From: an uncultured Anaeromusa sp.
GTDB taxonomy: Bacteria; Bacillota; Negativicutes; Anaeromusales; Anaeromusaceae
NCBI RefSeq assembly: GCF_963676855.1
Contig: NZ_OY781460.1
Coordinates: 620,001-684,000, forward strand
Direction of reading: 5' to 3'
Length of the DNA: 64,000 bases
The notes under the pieces are model-generated. The model saw only the letters and a program-made list of their open reading frames with translations. It did no database searches and had not been told where the DNA came from. Below, piece after piece: positions 1 through 8,217 of the stretch (within the stretch, counting starts at the first letter, position 1; the number at the start of each line of letters is the position of its first letter). The translations under genes were made by a program, and so were the position numbers.

Positions 1-380
1 AAGGACCCGGAGCGAGTGCCTGCCCGGCCGCCGATATAAATACTGCCGCCGGCGGCGCAATGGGCTGTGGTATCACCGCCATCGCCTTTGACCACGATGC
101 GACCGCCGGCATTCAGCCAGCCTACATCCGCAGAGGACGAGCCCTCGACAATGACTTCAGTGCCGGGCATGCACATGGAGCCCACGCGCTGCCCCGGATT
201 AGTTACAGTAAAACGAAGCGTTTTTCCTTCGGGGTGCCATAAGGGACCGCCGATATCATGTTGGCCGCTGGCCAAAATATGAAATTCTGTTTCTCCCGCC
301 GCTAGCGCCTCGCTGATGGCGGTCAGGAGTTCTTGTGTAGACAGGCGTTTTCCTCCTGCCAAAGTATCAATCGTAAGCAT
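1..380 (-). CDS. Glutamate synthase GXGXG-domain subunit (partial, 3' end outside window)
   Basis: The first 126 residues are visible. They form the start of the right-handed beta-helix GXGXG domain that closes the C-terminus of large glutamate synthase subunits, here as a separate protein. Glycine-rich turns such as GGPLWHPEGK, VEGSSSADVGWLNAGG and GGSIYIGGRAG follow one another, as in that fold. The ATG at 378-380 is preceded by a GGAGGAACTGG ribosome-binding region. It lies 22 bp after the FMN/FeS subunit gene and is surely in the same operon. In the one-chain enzyme this domain is structural. The rest of the gene, and possibly an NAD(P)H-oxidising small subunit, would lie left of base 1. 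Confidence 0.85.
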   Translation of the reverse strand, partial: MLTIDTLAGGKRLSTQELLTAISEALAAGETEFHILASGQHDIGGPLWHPEGKTLRFTVTNPGQRVGSMCMPGTEVIVEGSSSADVGWLNAGGRIVVKGDGGDTTAHCAAGGSIYIGGRAGTRSGS

Positions 381-402
381 CTCCAGTTCCTCCTTCTCCC
401 TA

Positions 403-2037
403 TCAGCAGACGTATTGGATGGCCAATTTTTCCGCTACGGCGCGGTCGGTCGTTACCAACGCATCGGAACGGCCTATGGGCAGCGAGCTGTTGCCTACTG
501 GCGCCATCAGCTTTTTAAATTCACTGTTCAGCGCCAAGGTATAATCCACAACGGCCTGAGCGGCTTTGTCGATGTCTAGACGTCCTACCAGACGCGGGTC
601 CTGCGTACAGATACCTGTAGGACACTTCCCTGTAGAGCAAGAGTTACAGCGCCCGTGTTCGTTGCCGACACAGCCCATCAACTGAATCAGAATCTTGCCG
701 ATAAAGACGCCGTTAGCGCCCAAGCAAATCAATTTAAACGCATCTGCCGCCGCGTTTCCTGTAAGGCCTACGCCGCCGCCGGCAAAGATGGGGATTTGGC
801 CTTGGCGGCCTTGCTTGACCGCCGCCAGATAACATTCACGCAGTTTAGAAACCACCGGATGGCCCGTATGATCCAGCGACACTTCATTGGCGGCACCGGT
901 GCCGCCCTGGATGCCGTCGATAAAAAAGCCGCCGCAAATGCGGTAGGGGTCGCGGAGCAAATTGTTGTATACCGAGACCGAAGTAGCCGAAGCGGCGCAT
1001 TTGATCGCCACTGGCACCCGGAAGCCAAAAGCGGCGTTCATGGAAAGGAACATTTTCTGCACCGACTCCTCGATGGAGTACAAGCCCTGATGGTTAGGCG
1101 GAGACATGAGGTCTGCTTTAGGCACGCCGCGGATGGCCTGAATATGTGAAGCCACCTTAGCTGCCGGCAAAAGACCGCCATCGCCAGGCTTAGCCCCCTG
1201 ACCAATCTTAATCATCACCGCCGCCGGATCAACTTTCATTTTAGGCATTGCCTGAATGATGCGGTTCCAGCCGAAATGACCGGATGCAATCTGCAGAATC
1301 ACATACTTAAGCTGCTCGGATTCCATCAGCTTCACCGGCATACCGCCCTCGCCGGAACACATGCGCACTGGCAAACCATGCTTTTCATTGAGATAAGCCG
1401 TAGCCAGCGCCAATGCTTCCCAGGCGCGAGTCGACAGTGCGCCGATGGACATATCACTAAAAATAATCGGATAAATCCAGCTTACCGGCGGCGTGTGGCC
1501 ATTCAGCTGCAGCGAACCGTTTTCAGAAGCCAACGGTAGCTGCGACGGAGGGAGCACGCGCCCTAAAGGGGTGCGCATATCAAAGGTATGACGTTCCGAA
1601 TCCAGCGAAGGGTCAGTCATCTGCGAAATGCGACCCACAACAATACGATCCAGCGTACGGTCCGCGTTAAGATTTGTGCGACCGCCGCGCTTGATGGTAG
1701 CACCGCCGGCCCGGGCCAACAAATTTTGGCGGGTGTCTTCGTTGCGCACCGGACGGATGGCTTGATTAGGGCACACCTTCTCACACATAGCACAGCCTAC
1801 GCAGGCATTCGCTACCGAACGCTTTTGGCGAATCACTGGCAGCGCGGCATGCTCTTTTACCGGGTTGGGTACCGGGCCACGGGAAACAACGCTGCTACGC
1901 CGTTCTACGGCCGCTTCAATAGCTCCGAAAGTACAGGCAGCTACGCAGCTGCCGCAAAGAGTACACCTCTCTGGGTTGTATTGTATTTTCCAGTTGAGGT
2001 CGTTGACACCTACATCCTGGGTTCTTACTGTTTCCAT
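403..2037 (-). CDS. Glutamate synthase, FMN/iron-sulfur synthase subunit with N-terminal ferredoxin domain
   Basis: This is a 544-residue protein that carries out the synthase half-reaction: ammonia released from glutamine is added to 2-oxoglutarate on FMN to give glutamate. The N-terminus holds two 4Fe-4S motifs (Cys25, 28, 31, 35 and Cys79, 82, 85, 89), as in the archaeal-type split enzyme. The FMN-binding barrel follows, with IKIGQGAKPGDGG and FIDGIQGGTGAA, and then a cysteine cluster at about residues 455-477 (CVGNEHGRCNSC then GKCPTGIC) that ligates the 3Fe-4S centre. The ATG at 2037 has a GGAGGTAG site and overlaps the amidotransferase gene by 13 bp, which suggests translational coupling. 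The fused ferredoxin domain suggests that reduced ferredoxin or a separate flavoprotein supplies electrons. Confidence 0.93.
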   Translation of the reverse strand: METVRTQDVGVNDLNWKIQYNPERCTLCGSCVAACTFGAIEAAVERRSSVVSRGPVPNPVKEHAALPVIRQKRSVANACVGCAMCEKVCPNQAIRPVRNEDTRQNLLARAGGATIKRGGRTNLNADRTLDRIVVGRISQMTDPSLDSERHTFDMRTPLGRVLPPSQLPLASENGSLQLNGHTPPVSWIYPIIFSDMSIGALSTRAWEALALATAYLNEKHGLPVRMCSGEGGMPVKLMESEQLKYVILQIASGHFGWNRIIQAMPKMKVDPAAVMIKIGQGAKPGDGGLLPAAKVASHIQAIRGVPKADLMSPPNHQGLYSIEESVQKMFLSMNAAFGFRVPVAIKCAASATSVSVYNNLLRDPYRICGGFFIDGIQGGTGAANEVSLDHTGHPVVSKLRECYLAAVKQGRQGQIPIFAGGGVGLTGNAAADAFKLICLGANGVFIGKILIQLMGCVGNEHGRCNSCSTGKCPTGICTQDPRLVGRLDIDKAAQAVVDYTLALNSEFKKLMAPVGNSSLPIGRSDALVTTDRAVAEKLAIQYVC

Positions 2038-3131
2038 CGCTCTACCTCCAACTGGTTGTTAATCAGCACGATTTCCCGCTCATTGGGATAAATATCGCTG
2101 GCAATATCACGATCCGGCAAAATGGCGTTTAAGCCGCACACCTCAGAAGAAATGGCCTTCGTCACTCCATCGCCGCCAAGGACAACCGGCCGCAGCTTTT
2201 TGGAGTCACAGCAGGTCATCATTCGCCCGTCCGGCAAAAGACCAATGATGGTGTTGGGACCGTTGATTTCCAAATGCCCCATAGATTGCCGAATCGTAGT
2301 TAGCACTTCTTTGTCCGGCCGTTCTTCCATTTCGTTGAATGACAACGGCGTAATTACATGTTTGTAGTACTGTAAAGGCCACTTCAACTCATGCAGCACA
2401 TAATGCAAGGTATAAAGGAAATTCTGCGAATCCGATTCAAAACCGATATATCCGCGATGCAGCGATTTCTGATATTCCTTGTTTTTGGTATAAAAGGTAT
2501 TCTCGCCATTGGCGCAAAGAGTATATCCTTGCAAAAAGAAAGGATGCGCCGCATAGCGGACAATGTCGTAATTGGTATTTTGACGGCACTGCACTACAAG
2601 GTTACGCGCCAAAAGATCGCCGGTATCGTCCCACAAACGAAAATAGGTGGCAATGTCCCGAGGATCGCCGATTTCTTTCAAGGTCAATACATCCGGCCAG
2701 AAAGAATACACATAGCCTTCATCCTCAGGCTCCAGGAGCGCCCGCAAAGCCAAGCGGGTATCCATAAGCAGATCTTCCTTTTCTTCTGCCGGAGCGGTCG
2801 CCAAGTAATCCGGATAGTCGTATTGACGGAAAATGTAGTACGGCATCGCTTGAATATCCAAGCCAGCCTTGCGGCTGCCTCGAGGAATCCATTCCTTCAG
2901 CGGAGTAAAACCAGCGGAATCCATATAATCCTCTACTAGTTTAGCCCCCCGCTGGGTACAAGCCAACGACAAGAGAGGCTTGTCCTTGTGCTCGGCGAAA
3001 CGTCCCTCCAAATCTTGTAAGGTCATAGCAAAACCGGAATTGTCGTGCCCTTTTTGTTGGGGCAGCATGAGCCGCAACGCGGCAGACGGGTGGAATACTT
3101 GACTGCTCTTAATGGCGCCAATTCTACACAT
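2025..3131 (-). CDS. Glutamate synthase, class II glutamine amidotransferase subunit
   Basis: This protein of 368 residues hydrolyses glutamine and passes ammonia to the synthase subunit. It is an Ntn-hydrolase of the class II amidotransferase family. The start was set at the ATG at 3129-3131 rather than the longer frame beginning at 3176, because Cys2 (MCRIGAIK) becomes the N-terminal nucleophile after Met removal and a GAAGGGAGACAG site lies just upstream. The conserved Q..GHDNSGFA segment is near residue 30. It is the first gene of the operon and sits behind a leader of about 270 nt with a ykkC-like aptamer and a terminator. The large subunit of typical bacteria is a single chain of about 1500 residues, so here it is split into at least three proteins. 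Confidence 0.92.
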   Translation of the reverse strand: MCRIGAIKSSQVFHPSAALRLMLPQQKGHDNSGFAMTLQDLEGRFAEHKDKPLLSLACTQRGAKLVEDYMDSAGFTPLKEWIPRGSRKAGLDIQAMPYYIFRQYDYPDYLATAPAEEKEDLLMDTRLALRALLEPEDEGYVYSFWPDVLTLKEIGDPRDIATYFRLWDDTGDLLARNLVVQCRQNTNYDIVRYAAHPFFLQGYTLCANGENTFYTKNKEYQKSLHRGYIGFESDSQNFLYTLHYVLHELKWPLQYYKHVITPLSFNEMEERPDKEVLTTIRQSMGHLEINGPNTIIGLLPDGRMMTCCDSKKLRPVVLGGDGVTKAISSEVCGLNAILPDRDIASDIYPNEREIVLINNQLEVERWKQ

Positions 3132-3204
3132 ATGACTGTCTCCCTTCCTTCTCTCTCTGCAAAACCAATCAAGCACATCGCAGCGTCAGCGCTACTTTCT
3201 TCGC

Positions 3205-3271
3205 TGAACAAAAAAGGAAAAGACCCTGCGCAAAGTGCCGACATCCGCCGGGACCTTCCGCAGGGTCTTTT
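3205..3271 (-). terminator. Leader terminator (expression platform) upstream of glutamate synthase
   Basis: On the minus strand the arms AAAAGACCCTGCG (about 3258-3270) and CGCAGGGTCTTTT (about 3217-3230) pair around a GC-rich loop and are followed by TCCTTTTTT, the form of a Rho-independent terminator. It lies after the aptamer-like segment and before the first glt gene, about 75 bp ahead of the start codon. The 5' arm begins inside the 3' end of the aptamer (TAGAAAAGACCC), so ligand-bound aptamer and terminator would compete. Confidence 0.8.
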
Positions 3272-3362
3272 CTACCCACGGTGTAAAGAGGCGGCTTCGC
3301 CTCTCCTGTGCCGCTTGGACCAGACCGCTAAATAGCGCGGAACCCTAGGCACACTCCCTGAA
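3266..3362 (-). promoter_or_regulatory. ykkC-family riboswitch-like aptamer (possibly the ppGpp subtype)
   Basis: Read on the minus strand, the leader contains AGGGAGTGTGCCTAGGGTTC, then CGC, a short hairpin (GCGCTATTTAGC), GGTCTGGTCCAAGCGG, a stem-loop (GAGGCGAAGCCGCCTC) and finally ACACCGTGGGTAGAAAAGAC. These match the order and core words I recall for the ykkC RNA family (CTAGGGTTCCG, then CTGGTCC-AG, then ACACCGTGGGA-A-AAAAG). Members of this family bind guanidine, ppGpp, PRPP or nucleotides depending on subtype. I recall glutamate synthase as a target of the ppGpp subtype, so that ligand is the best guess. The subtype cannot be settled by eye. Confidence 0.75.
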
Positions 3363-3407
3363 AACATTTGTCTTTTTGTATACAACAGTGTTTTCATACT
3401 AGTATTT

Positions 3408-3435
3408 ATTATAAGCCATGGTTTTATACTGTCAA
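3408..3435 (-). promoter_or_regulatory. Promoter of the glutamate synthase operon
   Basis: On the minus strand a perfect -35 TTGACA (3430-3435) is followed after 16 bp by a perfect -10 TATAAT (3408-3413). Transcription would start near 3400, giving a leader of about 270 nt that contains the aptamer and terminator. Confidence 0.8.
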
Positions 3436-3784
3436 TATGCATTTTAAAAAAAGCTTTTTTCTGACAAATCCTTTGTTTTCGCGTTTTTGTTTTGGGTGAG
3501 TGTTTTGTTTTTTGTATATTTATGCTACGTACGCCCTATTGCAACCACAGTCATTGCCTTGCACAAAGTGTTAATTAGTGCGCATAATCTGCCTATGGAC
3601 GCAGGATTGTCTTTCTAGAAACCGTCTTGAATGAAGCGCAGTATGTTTTGTATTGTTTTGCTGTATACATACATCTTCCTCCCATAGACATAGCGCTTTT
3701 GATACTAAAAAAATCCCCGCTGCTGCCAAAAAAAAGCAGCGCGAGGATTGATTCTATAGTTTATACAGTATATATAGGAAGAAA
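3436..3784. other. Gene-free AT-rich stretch upstream of the glt promoter
   Basis: No convincing coding frame was found. The stretch is AT-rich and holds only the bactofilin terminator near 3708-3752. It separates the divergently ordered glt promoter from the end of the bactofilin gene. Confidence 0.5.
3708..3752 (-). terminator. Terminator after the bactofilin gene
   Basis: On the minus strand ATCCTCGCGCTGC and GCAGCAGCGGGGAT form a stem with a T-rich loop, followed by a run of seven T. It lies about 35 bp past the bactofilin stop. A T-run also flanks the other side, so it may work in both directions. Confidence 0.8.
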
Positions 3785-4141
3785 CTACGCTTGAATTTTT
3801 TCCATTTCACAAGTTCCATGAAAAAAAGCGCCGTCAGAAATATTCAAAACCGCCACTTTCACGTCTCCTGTTAAATGAGCCGTCGGATACAACTCTAATT
3901 TACCGGTAAGCTTCAAATTTCCCCGGACCGTTCCGGCCAAAATAACATTCTGCGCCTGGATGTCGCCTTCAATCAAGCCGCCTTCGCCCAGCAATACATC
4001 GCCATCTGTGGTGACATTACCGGCCACTTTGCCATCAATACGCAAGCTTCCCTTCGCTGCAACGCTGCCTAACAGTTCACATTCCTTACTAATCATGGTT
4101 TCCACTGGGGCTGATGTCGTATCGCCTTTTTTTCTAAACAT
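3785..4141 (-). CDS. Bactofilin (polymer-forming cytoskeletal protein)
   Basis: This is a small protein of 118 residues with the short polar N-terminus and repeated beta-helix rungs of the bactofilin family (for example GSLRIDGKVAGNVTTDGDVLLGEGGLIEGDI followed by similar rungs, given here in summary rather than as a motif). Bactofilins polymerise without nucleotide on the inner face of the membrane and scaffold cell-wall enzymes. The next gene upstream encodes an M23 peptidoglycan peptidase, a common partner of bactofilins. A terminator (4230-4265) lies between the two, so they may have separate transcripts. A GGAGGCAAT site precedes the ATG at 4141. Confidence 0.88.
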   Translation of the reverse strand: MFRKKGDTTSAPVETMISKECELLGSVAAKGSLRIDGKVAGNVTTDGDVLLGEGGLIEGDIQAQNVILAGTVRGNLKLTGKLELYPTAHLTGDVKVAVLNISDGAFFHGTCEMEKIQA

Positions 4142-4229
4142 ATTGCCTCCATTTTATCCGTAGTCCAATACCTAAAAAAACCGCCTCGCGATCTTGCGCA
4201 GACCAAGTACAACATAACACCGGCACAGT

Positions 4230-4265
4230 AAAAAATGAGTCAACGGCTTCTAGGAAACCGTTGAC
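4230..4265 (-). terminator. Terminator after the M23 peptidase gene
   Basis: GTCAACGG (4258-4265 on the minus strand) pairs with CCGTTGAC (4239-4246), followed by a short T-run on the minus strand. It lies 35 bp past the stop of the peptidase gene. Confidence 0.65.
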
Positions 4266-4299
4266 TACATAGTTTGTCATATGGACCGCAACCTGCTTC

Positions 4300-5238
4300 T
4301 TAAAGGAAACTAGCTGGATTGACCACGCTGCCGTTTACGCGCACTTCGTAATGCACATGCGGACCTGTACTATAGCCGGTACTGCCCATATAAGAAATAA
4401 GCTGCCCCTTAGTCACGTGCTGGCCCACAGAAACAAGATTCTGCGAGTTATGTCCGTATAAGGTGTGAATGCCATTCCCATGGTCAAGCTCCACCAAATA
4501 CCCATAGCCGCTAACCCAGCCGCTGCCTACAACCGTTCCTTCAGCTGTAGCCAGAATCGGAGTTCCTGAGTCGTTGGCAATATCAATACCAGGGTGCCAG
4601 TCTCCGCTACCGCCGCCAAAAGGAGAATTACGCCAACCAAAACGAGACGTCACCGACCCGCTGGCAGGCCAAATGGATGGAGTGGCCGCCTGAACTGCTT
4701 TCTTTTCTAATAAATTGCTGCGAAGTTGACTTAAACTTTCTTCCCGTTCTTGCATTTGCGCTCGAAGATCATGCACCACATTCAGCAAATCTCCTGCTGA
4801 AGGCTTTGCTTCCGGCCCGCCTTGGCCGTCATACGCAGTTCCATTCACAGGACGGTTCATACCACCACGCGACACGTCTGCCTTTTCCTCACTGTTCACC
4901 ATGCGACGCAAATCAGCATCCAGCTGATTCAAACGCTGCATATCTGATTGAATGGATGCCGTTTCCTTAGCCAATTGATCAACTTGTTGCGCCTGTACCA
5001 GATTTACCTGCCGCAGTTGTTCTAATTCCTGCTTATCTGCGTCCGCCATAGATGCTTGACTGCGGTACGAAAGAGTCATACCGCCCACAGCAACAATGCA
5101 CACAAACACAGCGGCAGCAACCGTCTGAATTAACTGCAAGGGAATCCGAATAGAGCGCACATTCTGTCCATGGTGAGGCACCATCATCAGAGTAAAGTCT
5201 TTACGTTCTTTTTTTTGCTCTGGTTTTTTCAAAACCAC
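4300..5238 (-). CDS. Membrane-anchored M23 (LytM-type) metallopeptidase
   Basis: This protein of about 312 residues cuts, or regulates the cutting of, peptidoglycan cross-bridges outside the membrane. A basic cytoplasmic N-terminus leads to one membrane segment (about 36-56), then coiled-coil segments rich in Gln, Leu and Glu (about 65-118 and 150-180), then a LytM domain (about 190-312). The zinc and catalytic residues are present: H215xxxD219, H263 in LYGH and H294-V-H296. It is therefore probably an active enzyme and not a degenerate activator. The start is uncertain: GTG at 5238 is only 3 bp from AGGAGG, whereas TTG two codons later is better spaced. The bactofilin gene downstream hints at a role in local wall shaping. 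Confidence 0.88.
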   Translation of the reverse strand: MVLKKPEQKKERKDFTLMMVPHHGQNVRSIRIPLQLIQTVAAAVFVCIVAVGGMTLSYRSQASMADADKQELEQLRQVNLVQAQQVDQLAKETASIQSDMQRLNQLDADLRRMVNSEEKADVSRGGMNRPVNGTAYDGQGGPEAKPSAGDLLNVVHDLRAQMQEREESLSQLRSNLLEKKAVQAATPSIWPASGSVTSRFGWRNSPFGGGSGDWHPGIDIANDSGTPILATAEGTVVGSGWVSGYGYLVELDHGNGIHTLYGHNSQNLVSVGQHVTKGQLISYMGSTGYSTGPHVHYEVRVNGSVVNPASFL

Positions 5239-5298
5239 TAGCCTCCTTTCTTAGGTCTTAGGAAGTAACTCCCAAAAATATTTTATTCGACACAAAAC

Positions 5299-5337
5299 AA
5301 AAAATTCCTGCCGCAGCTTTCTGCAATATCAGGAATT
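5299..5337 (-). terminator. Terminator after the DUF4446 gene
   Basis: On the minus strand AATTCCTG and CAGGAATT bracket an inner GCAG/CTGC stem, and a T-rich run follows. It lies 16 bp beyond the DUF4446 stop. Confidence 0.75.
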
Positions 5338-5352
5338 CCTTTGTTTCTTTTA

Positions 5353-5889
5353 TTAATTAATCAAGGTTTGCTTTTTAGCCTTACTCAACGCTTCATTCTC
5401 TTCTGTAGATAGAAGATAACTAGAAGTACCATGTTCAACTGGTTTAGCATACACTCTGGATTCGGTTCGCCCAAACAAGCTAGACAACACCACGCCACTA
5501 TCTTCTGAATCTAAAAGCGCAATAGCAAAACTCAGATCGCTGCCTGTATCTTCAAAAGCCCGGAATCGTACCACGCCAACTTTTTGCACACACACACGCG
5601 AAACTGCCGTCAGGTCTTCTACCTGCTGCGTTAACTGCGCTACCTGCCCTCGCAACTGACGTACTTCACTAATATGATTCTCCAGCAATTGCTCCAGGTT
5701 CGCACCTTCCATACCGGTCATCAATTTTTCATAGCGTTTTTTGGACTTACTCATTTTGAAATTCAGATTGATAAAAAAGGTCAGTGCAATTAGCACCATT
5801 ACTGCAAAGACCAATAACAAATACGGCAGATAGTTCAAAATCCATTGCTGAATTTCTATTAATTCTTGTTGTCCCAAAATAGATCGCAT
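5353..5889 (-). CDS. DUF4446 family membrane protein
   Basis: This protein of 178 residues has one membrane segment (about 22-42), a basic stretch, a coiled coil (about 55-95) and a C-terminal domain containing VGVVRFRAFEDTGSDLSFA. That wording marks the DUF4446 family, often found near parAB in Firmicutes. No function is established that I know of. The ATG at 5889 directly abuts a GGGGAGG sequence, which is too close for a normal site, so translation may begin at the TTG four codons later. A single-pass topology with the conserved domain in the cytoplasm fits the positive charges after the membrane segment. Confidence 0.8.
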   Translation of the reverse strand: MRSILGQQELIEIQQWILNYLPYLLLVFAVMVLIALTFFINLNFKMSKSKKRYEKLMTGMEGANLEQLLENHISEVRQLRGQVAQLTQQVEDLTAVSRVCVQKVGVVRFRAFEDTGSDLSFAIALLDSEDSGVVLSSLFGRTESRVYAKPVEHGTSSYLLSTEENEALSKAKKQTLIN

Positions 5890-6007
5890 CCTCCCCTAAG
5901 TAACTACGGCTTATAGTTAACCCTCGCAAGCGTTTACCAAAATAGCACGCATCTGCATGTGGTATTTTACTACAAATTCCCCTAAGAAGCCAATGATTTC
6001 ATAAACA

Positions 6008-6045
6008 GAGGCGTTAAAATGAAGGTTTTCCGATTTTAACGCCTC
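6008..6045 (-). terminator. Hairpin after the DUF554 gene
   Basis: Perfect 13-bp arms GAGGCGTTAAAAT and ATTTTAACGCCTC are separated by 12 bp. The T-run on the minus strand is weak (TGTTTATG), so it is a possible terminator or an RNA-stabilising hairpin about 50 bp beyond the DUF554 stop. Confidence 0.5.
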
Positions 6046-6097
6046 CTCTACTAAGGTGTAACGGGTAGATACTATTGGGTATTTGTAAAAGAAAAAT

Positions 6098-6781
6098 TTA
6101 AGTCGGCCAAAATAAAACCAAAAGCGGCGCCACAAATACGGCTGGTAGCAAATTGGCAATGCGAATATCTCCCAAATTCAGCATCCGCATGCTGATGCCT
6201 ACAATCAAAAGACCACCGACGGCGCTCATCTCGGTGACAGCTGCGGTTGACAACGTAGCCCCAAAAGCCGCTGCTGTCAAAGAAATACCGCCTTGATACA
6301 GCAGCACAGGCACCGCCGAAAGAGCTACGCCGGCGCCCATGCTAGACGCAAAGACTGCCGAAGCAATACCATCCAGTGTAGCTTTCGCATACAACGTCGA
6401 CGCATCGTCGGTCATGCCGTCTTGAATCGAGCCGACTACCGCCATAGCGCCAATGCAAAAAACCAAACTGGCCGTAACAAAGCCTTGACCTACATTCCCG
6501 TATTGAGCTCCCAGACGCTGTGTCAGCCAGGCCCCCATTTTTTCCAGACGCGCATCAATATCTAAAAATTCACCCACTAAGCCTCCGAGAACCATGCTGA
6601 CAATGACTAATAAAATATTCTGTGTTTTTAAGGCCATCGTCACGCCAATCAAGCCCACCGACATAGCTACACCAGCTAACACCGTCTGCTGATATCGTTC
6701 TTGAATGCCTTTGCGCAATAGCAGCCCCACCGCAGTGCCTGCCACAATAGCTGCGGCATTGACCACACTTCCCTGTATCAT
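6098..6781 (-). CDS. DUF554 family membrane protein (YdfK-like)
   Basis: This protein of 227 residues is very hydrophobic, with about six or seven membrane segments and small-residue motifs such as MIQGSVVNAAAIVAGTAVGLLLRKG at the N-terminus (shown in summary). DUF554 proteins are widespread in Firmicutes and are annotated as putative transporters; the substrate is unknown. The ATG at 6781 follows an AAAGGGAGGC site. It does not appear to share an operon with its neighbours: a hairpin follows it, and 70 bp separate it from the aminotransferase gene upstream. Confidence 0.82.
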   Translation of the reverse strand: MIQGSVVNAAAIVAGTAVGLLLRKGIQERYQQTVLAGVAMSVGLIGVTMALKTQNILLVIVSMVLGGLVGEFLDIDARLEKMGAWLTQRLGAQYGNVGQGFVTASLVFCIGAMAVVGSIQDGMTDDASTLYAKATLDGIASAVFASSMGAGVALSAVPVLLYQGGISLTAAAFGATLSTAAVTEMSAVGGLLIVGISMRMLNLGDIRIANLLPAVFVAPLLVLFWPT

Positions 6782-6851
6782 AAACAGCCTCCCTTTATTT
6801 TAAACCATGACTCTAGTTATGTAGTTTACTTTTTTTAAAAAACCCACTAAA

Positions 6852-7988
6852 TTAAAATGCTTCCGTTAAGGCATGAATTGCCTTAACGGCCGCTTCTATT
6901 TCTGCGTCTGTATTGAAATAACCAGGACTTAAACGAACCGTTCCTGTTTTCAATGTTCCCAGGGTCTGATGTGCCCAAGGTGCGCAATGCAGCCCAGCTC
7001 GGCAAATAATGCCTGCTTTTTCTTCCAACCATAAAGCTGCCATATTACTGTCAACGCCTTGTACCGTAAAGGAAAGCACCGCCGTCTGCAACGGTCCTTG
7101 CTTTTCCCCTTTCATACTGATTCCTTGCATCTTGCGAAGGGCAGCACGCAATTTTTCGGCAAAACCGTTTTCACGACATCGAATTTCTGCCAAACCCGTG
7201 GCGCGTACAAAACGCACTCCTGCCAATAAACCAGCTAAACCAGGCGTATTTAACGTGCCGCTTTCCAAGCAATCCGGATAAAAAGCAGGTTGCTCCCTCT
7301 CTTCCGAACGGCTGCCTGTACCGCCAAAAATCAGAGGTTTTACGGAAACCCGGGGATCCACATATAACCCGCCTGTTCCTTGGGGTCCCATAAGGCCTTT
7401 GTGTCCAGCAAAAGCAATGACATGTAAGCCCCAAGAGGCTTTAATTTCTTCCACTCCAGCCGTTTGCGCCGCATCCACAACCACCAGACAACCATACCGA
7501 GCCGCCAGGGCTGCCGCTTCCTGTATAGGCAGAATGGCACCGGTTACATTGCTAGCGTGCGTTAATACCAATGCTTTTGCCCCGGGGAGAGCCGCTTCCA
7601 GCGCCGCTATATCCAGCGGACCATCTTGGCTTGGAGGAATTTTCCGAACGATCACGCCTTGCTTTTCCAGCTCATATAAAGGACGCACTACCGCATTATG
7701 TTCCCAAGAAGACGTAACCACTATATCTCCTGGCTGTACTACGCCAAACAGAGCCGTATTCAACGCCTGCGTGGCATTACCACAAAAAGCAATCCGCGTC
7801 GCATCATCAACGTCAAACAACGCCGCAATTTCTTCTCTGGCTTCAAAAGCGATTCGAGCCGCCTGCCTAGCGCCTTGATGCAAACCTCGCCCCGGCGTGC
7901 CGGGAACCGCCTCAATACATGTGACAAGCGCTTCTGCTACTGCTTTAGGCTTGGGCCAAGTTGTCGCAGCATTATCCAAGTAAATCAT
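6852..7988 (-). CDS. Class V aminotransferase, cysteine desulfurase-like
   Basis: This is a PLP enzyme of 378 residues. YLDNAATTWPKP at the N-terminus, D172-AAQ175, the PLP lysine K197 in AGHKGLMGPQGTGG, and RAGLHCAPWAH near residue 335 are all present. The last of these holds the cysteine that would carry the persulfide in a desulfurase. The gene belongs to the desulfurase-related group often found in Clostridia next to parAB rather than to the main iscS or sufS type. Possible roles are sulfur supply for Fe-S or tRNA thiolation, or selenocysteine lyase activity. GAGGTG precedes the ATG. No scaffold gene is adjacent; a NifU-like gene lies far away at 42905. Confidence 0.85.
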   Translation of the reverse strand: MIYLDNAATTWPKPKAVAEALVTCIEAVPGTPGRGLHQGARQAARIAFEAREEIAALFDVDDATRIAFCGNATQALNTALFGVVQPGDIVVTSSWEHNAVVRPLYELEKQGVIVRKIPPSQDGPLDIAALEAALPGAKALVLTHASNVTGAILPIQEAAALAARYGCLVVVDAAQTAGVEEIKASWGLHVIAFAGHKGLMGPQGTGGLYVDPRVSVKPLIFGGTGSRSEEREQPAFYPDCLESGTLNTPGLAGLLAGVRFVRATGLAEIRCRENGFAEKLRAALRKMQGISMKGEKQGPLQTAVLSFTVQGVDSNMAALWLEEKAGIICRAGLHCAPWAHQTLGTLKTGTVRLSPGYFNTDAEIEAAVKAIHALTEAF

Positions 7989-8035
7989 AGTTTCACCTCT
8001 ATAAAGTTACATAGGAAGAACAAATTTTAACAAAA

Positions 8036-8092
8036 TGAGATCGGAACACAGAGAAGCAGAGAAAATGCCAGAGGAAATAGAAAGAAGTACCA
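8036..8092. repeat. Partial copy of the CACAGAG dispersed repeat
   Basis: AACACAGAGAAGCAGAGAAA followed by ATGCCAGAGGAAA resembles the left arm of the repeat family seen best at 52473-52575 and 56186-56300. Only one arm is recognisable, and the match is imperfect. Confidence 0.45.
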
Positions 8093-8149
8093 AGAGCGAT
8101 AACAACAGCCGCCCATTTAAAAAGCAAATCCTTTTTTACAGAAGGACAT

Positions 8150-8187
8150 AAAGACAACGGCAGCTTCGCAAAGCTTCCGTTGTCTTT
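8150..8187. terminator. Hairpin after parB
   Basis: The arms AAAGACAACGGCAGCTT and AAGCTTCCGTTGTCTTT give a strong stem with a 4-nt loop. It follows parB on the minus strand, though the T-run is better on the plus strand (TTTTCTTTTA). It may act in both directions. Confidence 0.6.
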
Positions 8188-8197
8188 TCTTTTATAT

Positions 8198-8213
8198 TGT
8201 TTCACGTGAAACA
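8198..8213. promoter_or_regulatory. parS site 1
   Basis: The perfect 16-bp palindrome TGTTTCACGTGAAACA is the canonical bacterial parS. It lies 5 bp past the parB stop codon. ParB loads here and spreads as a CTP-dependent clamp. Confidence 0.97.
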
Positions 8214-8217
8214 CAAA

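Noticed and set aside
7999-8214. 71-codon frame on the minus strand beginning MFHVKQ
   Set aside because: Its first codons are simply the parS palindrome read as protein, and the rest has no recognisable features; it overlaps a hairpin and a repeat fragment.
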